In this document: in pieces, positions 1 to 10,135 of the stretch
How the letters are laid out: every line of letters begins with the position of its first letter
Numbering within the stretch: the first letter of the stretch is position 1
Assembly: GCF_014490035.1 (NCBI RefSeq)
Contig: NZ_CP061008.1
Span: 1,736,001 to 1,800,000, forward strand
From: Achromobacter xylosoxidans
GTDB lineage: Bacteria; Pseudomonadota; Gammaproteobacteria; Burkholderiales; Burkholderiaceae_B
DNA: 64,000 bases
Reading direction: 5' to 3'
Program-made: the position numbers and the translations under genes
The notes under the pieces: model-generated
Seen by the model: only the letters and a program-made list of their open reading frames with translations
Told to the model about the DNA's origin: nothing
Databases searched by the model: none

Positions 1-122
1 GCTTTGTCGACGAGATGCCCGTCAGCAGCACGGGCAAGGTCAACCGCAAGGCGGCCGCGCAGCTGGCCGCCGAGCTGATGTTCAACCCAACCATCCTCAA
101 TCAGAGCAAGGAGCATCCATGA
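1..122 (+). CDS. Acyl-CoA synthetase / AMP-dependent ligase, C-terminal end (partial)
   Basis: Only the last 39 codons lie in the window, read in the frame that starts at base 3 and ends at a TGA at 120-122. They contain STGKVNRKA, the A10 core motif of the acyl-adenylate-forming (ANL) superfamily, whose lysine contacts the adenylate. The stop overlaps the ATG of the next gene (ATGA), so the two are probably translationally coupled. The family activates a carboxylic acid to its CoA thioester through an acyl-AMP. The substrate cannot be judged from this fragment. Confidence 0.75.
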   Translation, partial: FVDEMPVSSTGKVNRKAAAQLAAELMFNPTILNQSKEHP

Positions 123-1126
123 AGGCAGTAGTCATTCACGGACATGGCGGTCCGGAGGTCATGCAATATGACTCCGCGTTCCCCGATCCGAAGGCGGGCG
201 AGGGCGACGTGATCCTGCGGGTCAAGGCGACGTCGATCAACTATCACGACGTCTTCACGCGCCGGGGCATGCCGGGCATCAAGCTGGATTTCCCGGTCAT
301 CATGGGCCTGGACGTGGCCGGCGAGATCGTCGAGGTCGGCTCGGGCGTCGAGGGCTGGGCGGTGGGCGACCGGGTGCTGGTCGATCCCATCAACCGGGCC
401 GAGGGCGGCCTGATGGGGGAAACCGTCCACGGCGGCCTGGCGGAGCTGTGCAAGGCGCGCGTGCACCAGCTGATCCGCATCCCGGACGGGGTGAGCTACG
501 AGCAGGCGGCGGCCTTGCCGGTGGCCTTCGGCACGGCCTACCGGATGATGCACACCATAGGACAGGTCCAGGCCGGGGAAAAAGTGCTGGTGCTGGGCGC
601 CAGCGGCGGCGTGGGCGTGGGCTGCGTGATGCTGGCGAAGATTGCGGGCGCCGAGGTCGTCGCCTGCGCCAGCAGCGAGTCCAAGATGCAGCGCCTGCGC
701 GAACTGGGCGCCGACCATGTCATCAACTACTCGCAGGCGGATTTCGCCCGCGCCATCTACGAACTCTATGGCAAGCCGCACCGTCGCAAGTTCGATGGCG
801 GCGTCGACGTCGCCGTGAACTTCACCGGCGGCGATACCTGGGTCAAGTCCATGCGCTGCCTGCGGCGCGGCGGCCGGCTGCTGACTTGCGGCGCCACCGC
901 GGGCTACGACCCGCAGACCGATCTGCGTTTCATCTGGACCTTCGAGCTGAACATCCGCGGCTCCAACGGCTGGATGCGCGAGGATCTGGATGCCTTGCTG
1001 GCGCTGGTGCAGTCGGGAAAGATGCAGGTTCCGGTGGACCGCGTGCTGAGCCTGGATGAGGCGGGCGAGGCGCTGCGCCTGATCGAGGACCGCGAAGTCA
1101 TGGGCAAAGTGGTGGTGACGCCATGA
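119..1126 (+). CDS. MDR-superfamily zinc-independent oxidoreductase (quinone reductase / enoyl reductase type)
   Basis: 335 residues. An N-terminal GroES-like domain is followed by a Rossmann fold with the nucleotide-binding motif GASGGVG at about residues 160-166. The catalytic-zinc positions of classical alcohol dehydrogenases are replaced (SINYHD and GLDVAGE instead of Cys and GHE), so this is most likely an NADPH-dependent quinone oxidoreductase or enoyl-thioester reductase. It lies between an acyl-CoA synthetase end and a thioesterase, overlapping both by 4 bases. That suggests a small acyl-CoA-processing operon and favours a CoA-linked substrate. The exact reaction is not deducible. Confidence 0.85.
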   Translation: MKAVVIHGHGGPEVMQYDSAFPDPKAGEGDVILRVKATSINYHDVFTRRGMPGIKLDFPVIMGLDVAGEIVEVGSGVEGWAVGDRVLVDPINRAEGGLMGETVHGGLAELCKARVHQLIRIPDGVSYEQAAALPVAFGTAYRMMHTIGQVQAGEKVLVLGASGGVGVGCVMLAKIAGAEVVACASSESKMQRLRELGADHVINYSQADFARAIYELYGKPHRRKFDGGVDVAVNFTGGDTWVKSMRCLRRGGRLLTCGATAGYDPQTDLRFIWTFELNIRGSNGWMREDLDALLALVQSGKMQVPVDRVLSLDEAGEALRLIEDREVMGKVVVTP

Positions 1127-1539
1127 GCGAAGTGATGACGATCGAAGAAATGCAGCAGCGTCTGCAGCGGGCCCCCTTCAACAGCTTCATGGGGCTTACC
1201 GTGCTGTCCGCCGACTACGACAGGCAGGAGATCGTGATGCAGATGAAGCTGCGTCCGGAATTCGAGCGCATGGCGGGCAGCGGGCAATTTCATGGCGGCG
1301 TGATCGCGGCGATGATAGACGCGGTCGGCCAGTACGTGCTGATGATGATGCTGGGCAAGCCGCTGGCGACCATCAACTTCCGCACGGACTATCTGCGTCC
1401 GGCCACCAACACCAGCCTGCGCGCCGTGGGCCGGGTGCTGCGCATGGGCAAGAGCATATGCGTGTCGGATGTGGAGGTGCGCGACGATGCCGACAAGCTG
1501 GTGGCGGTAGGCCGCGCCAACTACGCCACGCCATCCTGA
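1123..1539 (+). CDS. PaaI-family hotdog thioesterase
   Basis: 138 residues, the usual size of a single hotdog domain. The active-site stretch FHGGVIAAMIDAVG is at about residues 56-69, with His57-Gly-Gly in the loop and Asp66 in the central helix, as in PaaI/YbgC-like acyl-CoA thioesterases. The ATG overlaps the TGA of the MDR oxidoreductase. The likely role is hydrolysis of an acyl-CoA or aryl-CoA made or reduced by the upstream genes. A long hairpin follows the stop at once, so this is probably the last gene of the operon. Confidence 0.85.
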   Translation: MSEVMTIEEMQQRLQRAPFNSFMGLTVLSADYDRQEIVMQMKLRPEFERMAGSGQFHGGVIAAMIDAVGQYVLMMMLGKPLATINFRTDYLRPATNTSLRAVGRVLRMGKSICVSDVEVRDDADKLVAVGRANYATPS

Positions 1540-1540
1540 A

Positions 1541-1573
1541 CGCGGCCGGCGGCCCGCCGGGCCGCCGGCCGCG
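1541..1573 (+). terminator. Long perfect hairpin after the thioesterase gene
   Basis: Fifteen-base arms (1541-1555 and 1559-1573) are perfectly complementary and separated by GCC, starting one base after the stop codon. There is no U-tract, so it may be a transcript-end stabiliser rather than a classical intrinsic terminator. Confidence 0.5.
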
Positions 1574-1727
1574 ATGCGTCCGGAGCCATTACAATCATCA
1601 ACGCTTGCCCCCCTCTGATCGAGGCCGAATTCGCAGCCGCGGCGAACGCGATCCGCTCGCCGCCGCGCCGTCTCCCGCCGTGATGCCCGGCGGCCGGCGC
1701 AGGCTTCCGCAGCCCAAGACGAAAACA

Positions 1728-2438
1728 ATGAACATGACAAGCATTGAACCGGCGGAAAAAGGTCGACGCGCTTTCTCGCACGTGCTGGAGAAGCTGCGCG
1801 AGATGGTGATTTCCTATGAAATCAAACCCGGCGAACGCCTCAATGAGGTCGCCCTGGCCGAACGCCTGGGCGTCAGCCGCACGCCGGTGCGGGAGGCCTT
1901 GCATCTGCTGGCGCGAGACGGTTTCCTGGAGGAAGCCGGACGCGGTTATGTGCGGCGCCAGCTGAATCTCAAGGAAATGATCGATCTCTACGAGACCCGC
2001 GAGGTGCTGGAACTCGCCTGTCTGCAACTGGCCTTCGAGCGCGCCACGCCGCAGAAGCTGGATGCGCTGGAGGCTTTCCTGGCGGACAGCCGTAGCAAGT
2101 CGCCGGACCTGCCGGTCACGCAGCTCGTGCACCTGGACGAAACTTTCCACCAGATGCTGGCGGAGATGTCGGGAAATCTGGAATTGCAGCGGGTGTTGGG
2201 CAACGTGAACGAACGCATCCGTTTCATCCGCTGGATCAACATGGAACGCATAGGGCGCGACAAGACCCAGGCTGAGCATGTTGCGATACTGGCCGCCCTG
2301 CGCGCGGGCGATCTCGCCGCCGCGCAGCGGAACCTGCGCAGCCATATTTCCAAGCGTACCGAACAGATCAAGGAATCGATCGCGCAAGGGCTGGCCCGGA
2401 TCTACCTGGACGGGGTCGAAGACCTGCACGACGCCTGA
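1728..2438 (+). CDS. GntR-family transcriptional regulator (FCD subfamily)
   Basis: 236 residues from the ATG at 1728. The frame is open further upstream, but that stretch is low-complexity and matches nothing. The N-terminal winged helix-turn-helix contains the family signature RLGVSRTPVREALHLLARDG. The C-terminal helical domain (MIDLYETREVLELACLQLAF and onward, with later His and Arg/Asp residues) fits the FCD ligand-binding fold, which often binds a metal and a carboxylate. Such proteins usually repress neighbouring catabolic genes. The target is not evident: the acyl-CoA genes upstream are one option. Confidence 0.88.
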   Translation: MNMTSIEPAEKGRRAFSHVLEKLREMVISYEIKPGERLNEVALAERLGVSRTPVREALHLLARDGFLEEAGRGYVRRQLNLKEMIDLYETREVLELACLQLAFERATPQKLDALEAFLADSRSKSPDLPVTQLVHLDETFHQMLAEMSGNLELQRVLGNVNERIRFIRWINMERIGRDKTQAEHVAILAALRAGDLAAAQRNLRSHISKRTEQIKESIAQGLARIYLDGVEDLHDA

Positions 2439-2451
2439 AAAGGAACACACA

Positions 2452-2766
2452 ATGAGAACATCCTTGCTTTTCCTGGCCGCCATCGTGACGGGCTGCGCCA
2501 GCGGTTCCAGCGACCTGCTGACCCAATCGAAGGTGGCCGCCATCAAGCTCAACGTCACCACCTACGAGGAGATGGTCCGGGACTACGGCCCGCCCCGCTC
2601 GCAGGGCGTCGGCCGCGATGGGCTGACGACGGCCACGTGGTTCTATTTCGACAATAGCGCCTATGGCGCGATGGACAACCAGCAGACGCTGACCGTGATC
2701 TTCAACCAGGACCGCACGGTGAAGGACTATGTGAACGCGTCCGCCGGGTCCGGCAAGAGCCGCTAG
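2452..2766 (+). CDS. Small outer-membrane-type lipoprotein, unknown function
   Basis: 104 residues, starting at the ATG at 2452. The short signal ends in a lipobox (VTGC) with the lipidated Cys near residue 15. The mature part begins with TYEEMVRDYGPPRSQG, resembling the start of SmpA/BamE-like small lipoproteins, in which a DYG/GxP pattern precedes a beta-rich domain. It lies 13 bases after the GntR gene. The assignment to a BamE-like fold is an inference, and the role is unknown. Confidence 0.75.
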   Translation: MRTSLLFLAAIVTGCASGSSDLLTQSKVAAIKLNVTTYEEMVRDYGPPRSQGVGRDGLTTATWFYFDNSAYGAMDNQQTLTVIFNQDRTVKDYVNASAGSGKSR

Positions 2767-2770
2767 GCCG

Positions 2771-2792
2771 CGCAGGGGCCGCGGCCCCTGCG
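2771..2792. terminator. Perfect 22-bp palindrome between convergent genes
   Basis: CGCAGGGGCC-GC-GGCCCCTGCG is fully self-complementary and sits between the stops of the lipoprotein (2766) and the LysE-family exporter (2794). It can form a GC-rich hairpin on either strand, which suits a bidirectional terminator, although no U-run follows. Confidence 0.5.
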
Positions 2793-2793
2793 T

Positions 2794-3396
2794 TCAGAGC
2801 ACCAGCTTCAGCCCGATCGCGAACATGGCCGCGGCGACGCAGCCGTCCAGCACCCGCCACGCATTGGGATTGGCGAAGACCGGCCGCAGCAGGCGCGCGC
2901 CATAGCCCAGCGCAAAGAAGAAGGCGAACGACGCCGATATCGCGCCCAGCGCGAAGGCGGTCTTGTGGCCGTCGTACTGGCTGGAGACCGAGCCCAGCAG
3001 CACCACGGTGTCCAGATACACGTGCGGATTGAGCCAGGTCAGGGCCAGGCAGGTCGCCAGCGCGGCGGCGCGTCCCGCGGTCTGGGTGGATGAGGGCGTG
3101 AGGCTGTCGTGGCGGGCGCGCAGCGCCGATATCAGGCTGCGCGCGGCATAGGCGAACAGGAATAGCGCGCCGCCGTAGCGCAGCGCGGACTCGAGCCAGG
3201 GCAGGGCGCCTACCGCCAAGCCGAAGCCGGCCACGCCGGCGCTGATCAGGATGGCGTCGGACAGGGCGCAGGTCAGGCAGACGGCAAAGACATGTTCCTG
3301 GCGCAGGCCTTGGCGCAGTACGAACGCGTTTTGCGCGCCGATCGCCATGATGAGGCTCAGGCCGAGCAGGAATCCGGGAATGTAGGCGGTGGTCAT
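2794..3396 (-). CDS. LysE/ArgO-family amino-acid exporter
   Basis: 200 residues with about six hydrophobic segments. The N-terminus PGFLLGLSLIMAIGAQNAFV carries the GAQNAFVLRQG motif typical of LysE/ArgO exporters of basic amino acids. A second conserved stretch, LTWLNPHVYLDTVVLLGS, also fits this family. It would export lysine or arginine (or analogues) across the inner membrane. The upstream region has inverted repeats where a regulator could bind. No LysG/ArgP gene is adjacent. Confidence 0.9.
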   Translation of the reverse strand: MTTAYIPGFLLGLSLIMAIGAQNAFVLRQGLRQEHVFAVCLTCALSDAILISAGVAGFGLAVGALPWLESALRYGGALFLFAYAARSLISALRARHDSLTPSSTQTAGRAAALATCLALTWLNPHVYLDTVVLLGSVSSQYDGHKTAFALGAISASFAFFFALGYGARLLRPVFANPNAWRVLDGCVAAAMFAIGLKLVL

Positions 3397-3419
3397 CGAT
3401 ACCCTTGAACGTAGGGCGA

Positions 3420-3463
3420 CAGACTAGCCTTGTCTGGATGATTAGGACAGCTAATTATCCTAA
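3420..3463 (-). promoter_or_regulatory. Inverted repeats upstream of the LysE/ArgO exporter
   Basis: Two dyads lie just upstream of the exporter start: CAGAC (3420-3424) with GTCTG (3432-3436), and TTAGGA (3442-3447) with TCCTAA (3458-3463) around an AT-rich centre. Their position suits operator or promoter elements. The binding protein is unknown. Confidence 0.35.
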
Positions 3464-3534
3464 CCCATATTCAGTTCCTCTAATTTTCCGGTGGACACGC
3501 CCGGAAGGTCCCGGGCGCATTGATCCCTCAGGCT

Positions 3535-4563
3535 TTAGAACATGTGGCGGATGCCCGCCGAAGTCTGCAGCGTATGGGATTCCCGGATGTCCAGCCGGTT
3601 CACGTAGGCGTAGAGGTTGGTGCGCTTGGACAGGTCGTACTGGTAGCCCAGCGCCCAGCCGGTGATGTCGGAAGTCGTGGCGCGCTGGTAGGAGGCCATC
3701 ACCTTGCCGGCCTTGCCCGTGGGTACGGTCACGCCGGCGATGTAGGAGTTGACGTTGTCATAGCCGGCCGAGGGCCCGCTGTTGGCATTGCGCAGATTGC
3801 CGTAGGTGCCGTGCAGGGTGATCCACTCGAAGTCATAGGAGCCCGCGGCCTGGAAATTGGTGGCGTTCTTCTTGCTGGGCTGCAGCGCGTTGGGGTTCAG
3901 GCGTTCATAGGTCAGCGCGGCGGCGATGGGGCCCTTGTTGTAGCGCAGACCTGCAGTCAGGACGCGGTCGTGGTTGTCCGTGGCGAATTCGTTGCCGTCG
4001 TTGGCTTCGAAGCTGTAACCCAGTCCGGCCTGCCAGCCGTTCATCCGCGGCGTGGCGTAGAACACGGCATTGTTGACGCGGCCGCCCGCGCCGAAATCGC
4101 CGTCGTTGTAGCCCAGCACGGCGTTGTTGGAGCTCTGGCTCCAGCCGGTGCCGAAGGGCGAACCTACCCCAGCCCACTCGAAGCCGTAGACCCACTGGCG
4201 GCCCAGGCGCACTTCACCGAAGCCGCCCGCCAGGCCGACGTAGGCCCAGCGTCCGAACATGCGTCCTTGCGCCTGGGTGCCGTTGTTGGCATTGAAGCCG
4301 CTTTCCAGGCGGAAGACCGCCTTGTAGCCGTTGCCCAGGTCTTCGCTGCCGCGCAGGCCCCAGCGCGAACCGGATTGGTTGCCGCTCTTCTGGCGCAGGC
4401 TGGATTCGCCATCCTTGCGCTCATAGAGCATGCCCAGGTCGACCAGGCCGTACAGCGTGACCGTGCTGGTTTCGGCCGCCTGCGCCGGACTCATGCAGGA
4501 AAGGGCCAGCGCCGCGCCCAGGAATTTGCGTTGTCTCAGCTTTTTTTTCAAGGTGATCCCCAT
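3535..4563 (-). CDS. Outer-membrane general porin (Gram-negative 16-strand type)
   Basis: 342 residues from the ATG at 4563. The signal peptide ends near SPAQA-AETSTVTLYG. The mature start TVTLYGLVDLGMLYE, the SRWGLRGSEDLG segment and the glycine/aromatic-rich alternating strands are typical of beta-proteobacterial trimeric porins. The C-terminus ends in ...IRHMF with the terminal Phe used by the BAM machinery. It lies 83 bp downstream of the CocE-like hydrolase in the same direction as the dipeptide-type importer, so it may provide outer-membrane entry for the same solutes. Confidence 0.92.
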   Translation of the reverse strand: MGITLKKKLRQRKFLGAALALSCMSPAQAAETSTVTLYGLVDLGMLYERKDGESSLRQKSGNQSGSRWGLRGSEDLGNGYKAVFRLESGFNANNGTQAQGRMFGRWAYVGLAGGFGEVRLGRQWVYGFEWAGVGSPFGTGWSQSSNNAVLGYNDGDFGAGGRVNNAVFYATPRMNGWQAGLGYSFEANDGNEFATDNHDRVLTAGLRYNKGPIAAALTYERLNPNALQPSKKNATNFQAAGSYDFEWITLHGTYGNLRNANSGPSAGYDNVNSYIAGVTVPTGKAGKVMASYQRATTSDITGWALGYQYDLSKRTNLYAYVNRLDIRESHTLQTSAGIRHMF

Positions 4564-4646
4564 TGATGTTGTGTTGCGGATGGACGAACGACCTCTGCCG
4601 CCCGCGCGGTGCGCGGATGGCAGGGGGTAAAACACGGGTGGCCGGG

Positions 4647-6527
4647 TCAGGGCGCCGGCAAGGGCGTCAGCGCTTGCGGATCGGCGATGTGCAGCGTGAG
4701 GCTGCAACCATGGACCGAGGACAGATGCAGGGCGTTGAGGGCGATGCGCTTCTCGCGGGCATCGGCCGCCGTTTCCCCGCTATTGGGATTGACGTCGTAC
4801 TTGGGAAAGTTGCTGCTGGATATGTCCAGGCGGATCCGGTGCCCCCGCTTGAACAGATTGCAGGTGGCGAAGGGTTCGATCTTGATTTCATAGACCTTGC
4901 CAGGCACCAGCGCCGCCGGTTTCTCCCAGGACTCATGGAAGCGGCAGCGAAAGATGCCGTCGGTCAGGTTCAGGGCATAGCCTTCGGGATAGTCGGGGTT
5001 GGCGGGATAGACGTCGATGAGCTTGGCGGTGAAGTCGGTGTCGGGGCAATCGGATGAGATGCTGAGCTTGACCGTGACCGGGCCGACGACGGCCAGATCC
5101 TGCTCCAGCGGTTCGGTCTGGAACACGACGACGTCATCGCGCGAGGCCAGCGGCAGGCCGGCCTGCTCGATGCCGAAGAAGCGGGCATCCTCGCGCTGGT
5201 CGAAGCCGCCGCCCACGAACACCGGCTGGCCGGACGTGAGCGCGCCGCCGATGGTGGGCACGGGACGCCGCGGATCGGCCTGGTAGCGGATGCTGGCGTG
5301 CGCGGCTTGCGGCGGTTCCAGCCGCAAGCTGCCGTCCGCATGCAGGAAGTAGGGCGTGGCGCGGGCCTGCGGCACCGGCCAGGTCTCGGCCTGCACCCAC
5401 TGGCCGCCGTGCTCGAAGCGGCCCGCCGCATCGCGCCGGCCGCTGCCGCCGCCCATCAGGAACAGGCGGGCGACCGGGTCGCAAGCGGCGGGGCTGGCGT
5501 CCTGCTGCAGCCAGCGGCGGAACCAGGACAGGCGGAACTCCAGCCAGTTGCGGGCGATGTGGCCGTCGAACGCCGCTGCCGATCCGAACTCGGCGTCGCC
5601 GCTATGCGTGATGTTGCGGTCGCCATGCAGCCAGGGGCCCATGATGAGCCGCAGCGGCGCGTTTCTGCCGGCGCCCAGCCCCTCGAAGTTCTCCATGGTG
5701 GTGCGCACGTAGGCGTCGTACCAGCTGGACATCAGCACCACCGGAATGTCGGGGATGGCGTCATAGTAGCCCTGGGCATAGATGCCCAGCTGGCGCCAGG
5801 ATTCGTCGAAGGACTCGGCGCGCCATTGCTCGAACAGATAGTCTTCATACTCCGGCACGGCCGACAGCGGCGAATGGCCTGGGCGCCAGGGCATGCGCGC
5901 GAACCACTGGCGGATGTCCTGGGCTTCGAGCGCGGCGAGCACCACCGGGTCTTCCTGGGCGGCCGGGCTGAGCTTGGCCTGCTTGTAGGCCCAGGTCGCC
6001 TGCTTCAGCTCGAAGGCGCCGGATTGGCGGATGCCGCACTGGTAGCCGTTGGAAAAGCCGCCGGAATCCAGCACCATGCAGGCCAGGCCCGGCGGGTTCA
6101 TGCAGGCCAGCGCCATCTGCGTGTGCGCGCCATAGGAAAGGCCCATGGTGCCCACCTTGCCGTTGCACCAGGGCTGGGCGGTGATCCACGCCATCGTGTC
6201 GTAGCCGTCCGGCCCTTCGGACAGGTACTTGGTGAACTGGCCCTCGGAATCGTAGCGGCCGCGGCAGTCCTGGAACACGACGGCGAAGCCGTGCTGCGCG
6301 AAATAGCGCGCGATGCCGGGGCGCGGCTGGCCTTGCACGCCGTCGATCTGCTCGGAACGGGAGATATCGGCCTTGCCGTAGGGCGTGCGCTCAAGAATTA
6401 CGGGCAGGGGCGCGCTCGTGCCGGGCAGGTAGCCCGGGGGGAAGTACACGTCGGTGGCCAGCAGCACGCCGTCGCGCATGCGCACTTTCTGGTTGGGCAG
6501 GTCCGCGAGGGGGCGGGAGGGGCTCAT
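4647..6527 (-). CDS. CocE/NonD-family serine hydrolase (X-Pro dipeptidyl-peptidase S15 type)
   Basis: 626 residues. The N-terminal alpha/beta-hydrolase domain has the nucleophile elbow GLSYGAH (Ser131) and the QDCRGRYDSEG segment typical of CocE/S15 enzymes. The C-terminal half is the jelly-roll domain (for example TDFTAKLIDVYP and GHRIRLDISSSNFPKYD). No signal peptide is visible, so it should be cytoplasmic. Known members hydrolyse cocaine esters, cephalosporin-type amides or Xaa-Pro peptides. The ATG overlaps the stop of the peptide-binding protein by 4 bases, so the natural substrate is probably what the adjacent importer brings in. Confidence 0.88.
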   Translation of the reverse strand: MSPSRPLADLPNQKVRMRDGVLLATDVYFPPGYLPGTSAPLPVILERTPYGKADISRSEQIDGVQGQPRPGIARYFAQHGFAVVFQDCRGRYDSEGQFTKYLSEGPDGYDTMAWITAQPWCNGKVGTMGLSYGAHTQMALACMNPPGLACMVLDSGGFSNGYQCGIRQSGAFELKQATWAYKQAKLSPAAQEDPVVLAALEAQDIRQWFARMPWRPGHSPLSAVPEYEDYLFEQWRAESFDESWRQLGIYAQGYYDAIPDIPVVLMSSWYDAYVRTTMENFEGLGAGRNAPLRLIMGPWLHGDRNITHSGDAEFGSAAAFDGHIARNWLEFRLSWFRRWLQQDASPAACDPVARLFLMGGGSGRRDAAGRFEHGGQWVQAETWPVPQARATPYFLHADGSLRLEPPQAAHASIRYQADPRRPVPTIGGALTSGQPVFVGGGFDQREDARFFGIEQAGLPLASRDDVVVFQTEPLEQDLAVVGPVTVKLSISSDCPDTDFTAKLIDVYPANPDYPEGYALNLTDGIFRCRFHESWEKPAALVPGKVYEIKIEPFATCNLFKRGHRIRLDISSSNFPKYDVNPNSGETAADAREKRIALNALHLSSVHGCSLTLHIADPQALTPLPAP

Positions 6528-8128
6528 TTTGCTTCCTGTATGTAGACCATGGAGGTCCGTTCCAGCTTGTTGGCGCGCACGACGATGCCGTCGCGGGCGG
6601 CCCAGAAGACCACCGGGAAATAAAGCGGCACGATGCCCACGTCGTTGAAGGCGGCCTCGGCGGCTTCGCGCAGCAGCTGGTTGCGGGCGTTCTTGTCGAA
6701 TTCGGTGGCAGCGCGCGCCAGCAGGCGGTCCACTTCGGGGTTGGAGTAGCGCGCGCGGTTGAAGGCGCCCGTGCCGGCGGCCTTGTCATAGGTGGCCAGC
6801 ACGTTGGTCAATCCATTGGACGAATCGCTGGTGCTGTTGCCGTACGAGAAGATGAAGGCGCTGTACTGCTGCTTGCTGCTGGCGCCGGCATAGACGTTGT
6901 AGGGCTGGGTGACCACGCCGTTGATGCGCAGGCCGGCGCGCGCCATCATCTGCGCCAGCGCCTGCGCCAGGTCGCCGTCGCTAGCGAAGCGGTCGTTGGA
7001 GGAATGCACGGTCAGGCCGAAGCCCTTGGGGTAGCCGGCCTCGGCCAGCAGCTTGCGCGCGCCTTCCGGGTCATAGGCGGGCGGCGCCAGCGCGGGTGAG
7101 TAACCGCCCAGTCCTTCAGGCACCATCTGGCCCGCGGGCGCGCCGGCGCCGCTGAGCAGGCGGTCGGTGATGGGCTCGCGCATGAACATCATGGAGATGG
7201 CGCGGCGCACCCGCAGGTCCTTCAGCGGGTTGGCGTCCATGGGCTTGCCCTGGGCGTCGGTGACGTACGGACTCTTGTCGCGCGCCGAGTCCAGCGCCAG
7301 GTAGATCAGGCGGGCCGAGGCGGACTGGTACAGGACATAGCCGGGCCGGCTCCGCAGCTTCTTCGTGTCGGTGGGCGGCACGCTGTCGATCAGGTCGACC
7401 GAGCCCGACAGCAAGGCGGCCAGGCGCGCGGCGTCGTTGGAGATATAGCGGATCACGACGCGGTCGAAATCCGGCCGCTTGCCCCAGTACTGCTCGTTGC
7501 GCTCCAGTTCCAGGCTGTCGCCCGGTTGCCAGCGCTTGTACTTGTAGGGGCCGGTGCCGATGGCGGCCAGGCCGGCATTGAAGTCTTCCGAGCTGCGCCC
7601 TTCGGCCGCGCGGCGCGACAGGATGTAGACCAGGCCGATCTGCTCCATCAGGTCAGGGGTGGGTTGCTTGCTGCGGATGCGCAGCGTCAGCGGGTCCACG
7701 ACCTCGATGCCGGCGATGGAGCGCACCGCGCCGGTGAAGGGCGCGGGACTGTTCGGCACCTTGGGCGCACGCTGCAGCGAAAACACCACGTCGTCGGCCG
7801 TGAACGGCGTACCGTCATGGAAGCGCACGCCGGGGCGCAGCTGGATTTCCCAGAGCGTCGGCTCCAGCGCCTTCCACGACACCGCCAGGCCGGGGCGGAT
7901 CTGCATGTTCTCGTCGGTCGATACCAGGCGCTCGAAGATGTTTTCGGCCGCGGCCTGGTTGTTGCCCGTGCGCGAGAACAGCGGGTCCATGGACGAGGGC
8001 TCGCTGGAGTGGCCGATGGTCAGCAGCGGGCGGGCGTAGGCGCCCGCGGCCGCCGCCAGCAGCGCAGCGGCGAGCAGGGCCTGCAGGCCGCTGCGTAGCA
8101 GGGAGGATTTGAGGCTTGCGGCTTTCAT
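6524..8128 (-). CDS. ABC transporter periplasmic binding protein, peptide/nickel family (SBP_bac_5)
   Basis: 534 residues with a signal peptide ending near AAAGAYA-RPLLTIG. The segments WEIQLRPGVRFHDGTPFTADDVVFSL and MVPEGLGGYSPALAPPAYDPEGARKLLAEAGYP are hallmarks of family 5 binding proteins (DppA/OppA/GsiB). It captures peptides or similar solutes for the permease pair encoded upstream. Both ends overlap neighbours by 4 bases (ATGA), showing tight coupling inside the operon. Confidence 0.92.
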   Translation of the reverse strand: MKAASLKSSLLRSGLQALLAAALLAAAAGAYARPLLTIGHSSEPSSMDPLFSRTGNNQAAAENIFERLVSTDENMQIRPGLAVSWKALEPTLWEIQLRPGVRFHDGTPFTADDVVFSLQRAPKVPNSPAPFTGAVRSIAGIEVVDPLTLRIRSKQPTPDLMEQIGLVYILSRRAAEGRSSEDFNAGLAAIGTGPYKYKRWQPGDSLELERNEQYWGKRPDFDRVVIRYISNDAARLAALLSGSVDLIDSVPPTDTKKLRSRPGYVLYQSASARLIYLALDSARDKSPYVTDAQGKPMDANPLKDLRVRRAISMMFMREPITDRLLSGAGAPAGQMVPEGLGGYSPALAPPAYDPEGARKLLAEAGYPKGFGLTVHSSNDRFASDGDLAQALAQMMARAGLRINGVVTQPYNVYAGASSKQQYSAFIFSYGNSTSDSSNGLTNVLATYDKAAGTGAFNRARYSNPEVDRLLARAATEFDKNARNQLLREAAEAAFNDVGIVPLYFPVVFWAARDGIVVRANKLERTSMVYIQEAK

Positions 8129-9143
8129 GGGCGGATCGTTCCTAGTGCTGGCGCATCCAGCAGATGACAGGCGGCGCGGCGGCCATTGCCCTGCTCCAGC
8201 AGCATGGGCTGCTCGGTCTTGCAGCGCGCCATGGCGTGGGGGCAGCGCGGATGGAAATGGCAGCCGGGCGGCGGGTTCAGCGGCGAGGGGATTTCGCCCT
8301 TGATGGCATGAAAGCGCCGCTTGCGGTTGGTCAGCCGCGGAACCTCTTCCAGCAGGGCCTGGGTGTAGGGATGCAGCGGCGTCTTGAAGATCTCGGCGGT
8401 GGCGCCGGATTCGACGATGCGGCCCAGATACATGATGACGGTGCGGCCGCTGATGCGCTGCACGACGCCCAGGTCGTGGCTGATGAAGAGATAGGTCAGT
8501 CCCAGCGTCTCGCGCAGGTCCATGAAGAGATTCAGGATCTGGGCCTGGATCGAGACGTCGAGCGCGGCGATGGATTCGTCGCAGATGAGAAAGCGCGGCT
8601 TGACCGCCAGCGCGCGGCCGATGCCCACGCGCTGGCGCTGGCCTCCGGAGAACTGGTGCGGAAAGCGATTGCGGAAATCCGGGTTCAGGCCCACCTGCCG
8701 CATGACCTCGACCACGTAGTCGTCGTAGTCGGCGCGCGCCACGATGCCGTGGGCCAGCGGCGCTTCGCCGATGATGTCGCGCACGCGCTTGCGCGGATTC
8801 AGCGAGGACATCGGGTCCTGGAAGATCATCTGCGTGGACATGCGCTGGGCATGCGCGGCCTGCCCGGTCAGGGAGGACAGCTCGCCGGCCGGCGTCAGCA
8901 GGGTGCCGGAGGTGGGCGGCAGGATGCCGGCCAGCACGCGGCCCAGCGTGGATTTTCCGCAGCCGGACTCGCCGACCAGGCCCACCACTTCGCCTTCATG
9001 GATGGCCAGGTCCACGCCGTCCACCGCGTGCACGGTGTGCGACGCCACGCGCGCGCCCAGCAGCCCGGCCAGTCTTTCGGCGTAGTCGGGGCGCTTCACG
9101 AACAGGCGCGATACCTGCTGGGCCTGCATCAGGATGGGCGTGT

Positions 9144-9147
<4 letters not shown>
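8125..9147 (-). CDS. Dipeptide/oligopeptide ABC transporter ATP-binding protein (DppF/OppF type)
   Basis: I choose the TTG at 9147. It overlaps the TGA of the preceding gene (TTGA), and an AGGAG lies 7 bases upstream. The first ATG (9129) has no visible ribosome site. The product is 340 residues. Walker A is GESGCGKST, the signature is SGGQRQRVGIGRALA and Walker B is RFLICDES. The C-terminal oligopeptide-type extension ends with the Cys-rich PPPGCHFHPRCPHAMARC. It pairs with the next ATPase to energise uptake. Confidence 0.92.
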
Positions 9148-10127
<980 letters not shown>

Positions 10128-10135
10128 GGGACTTC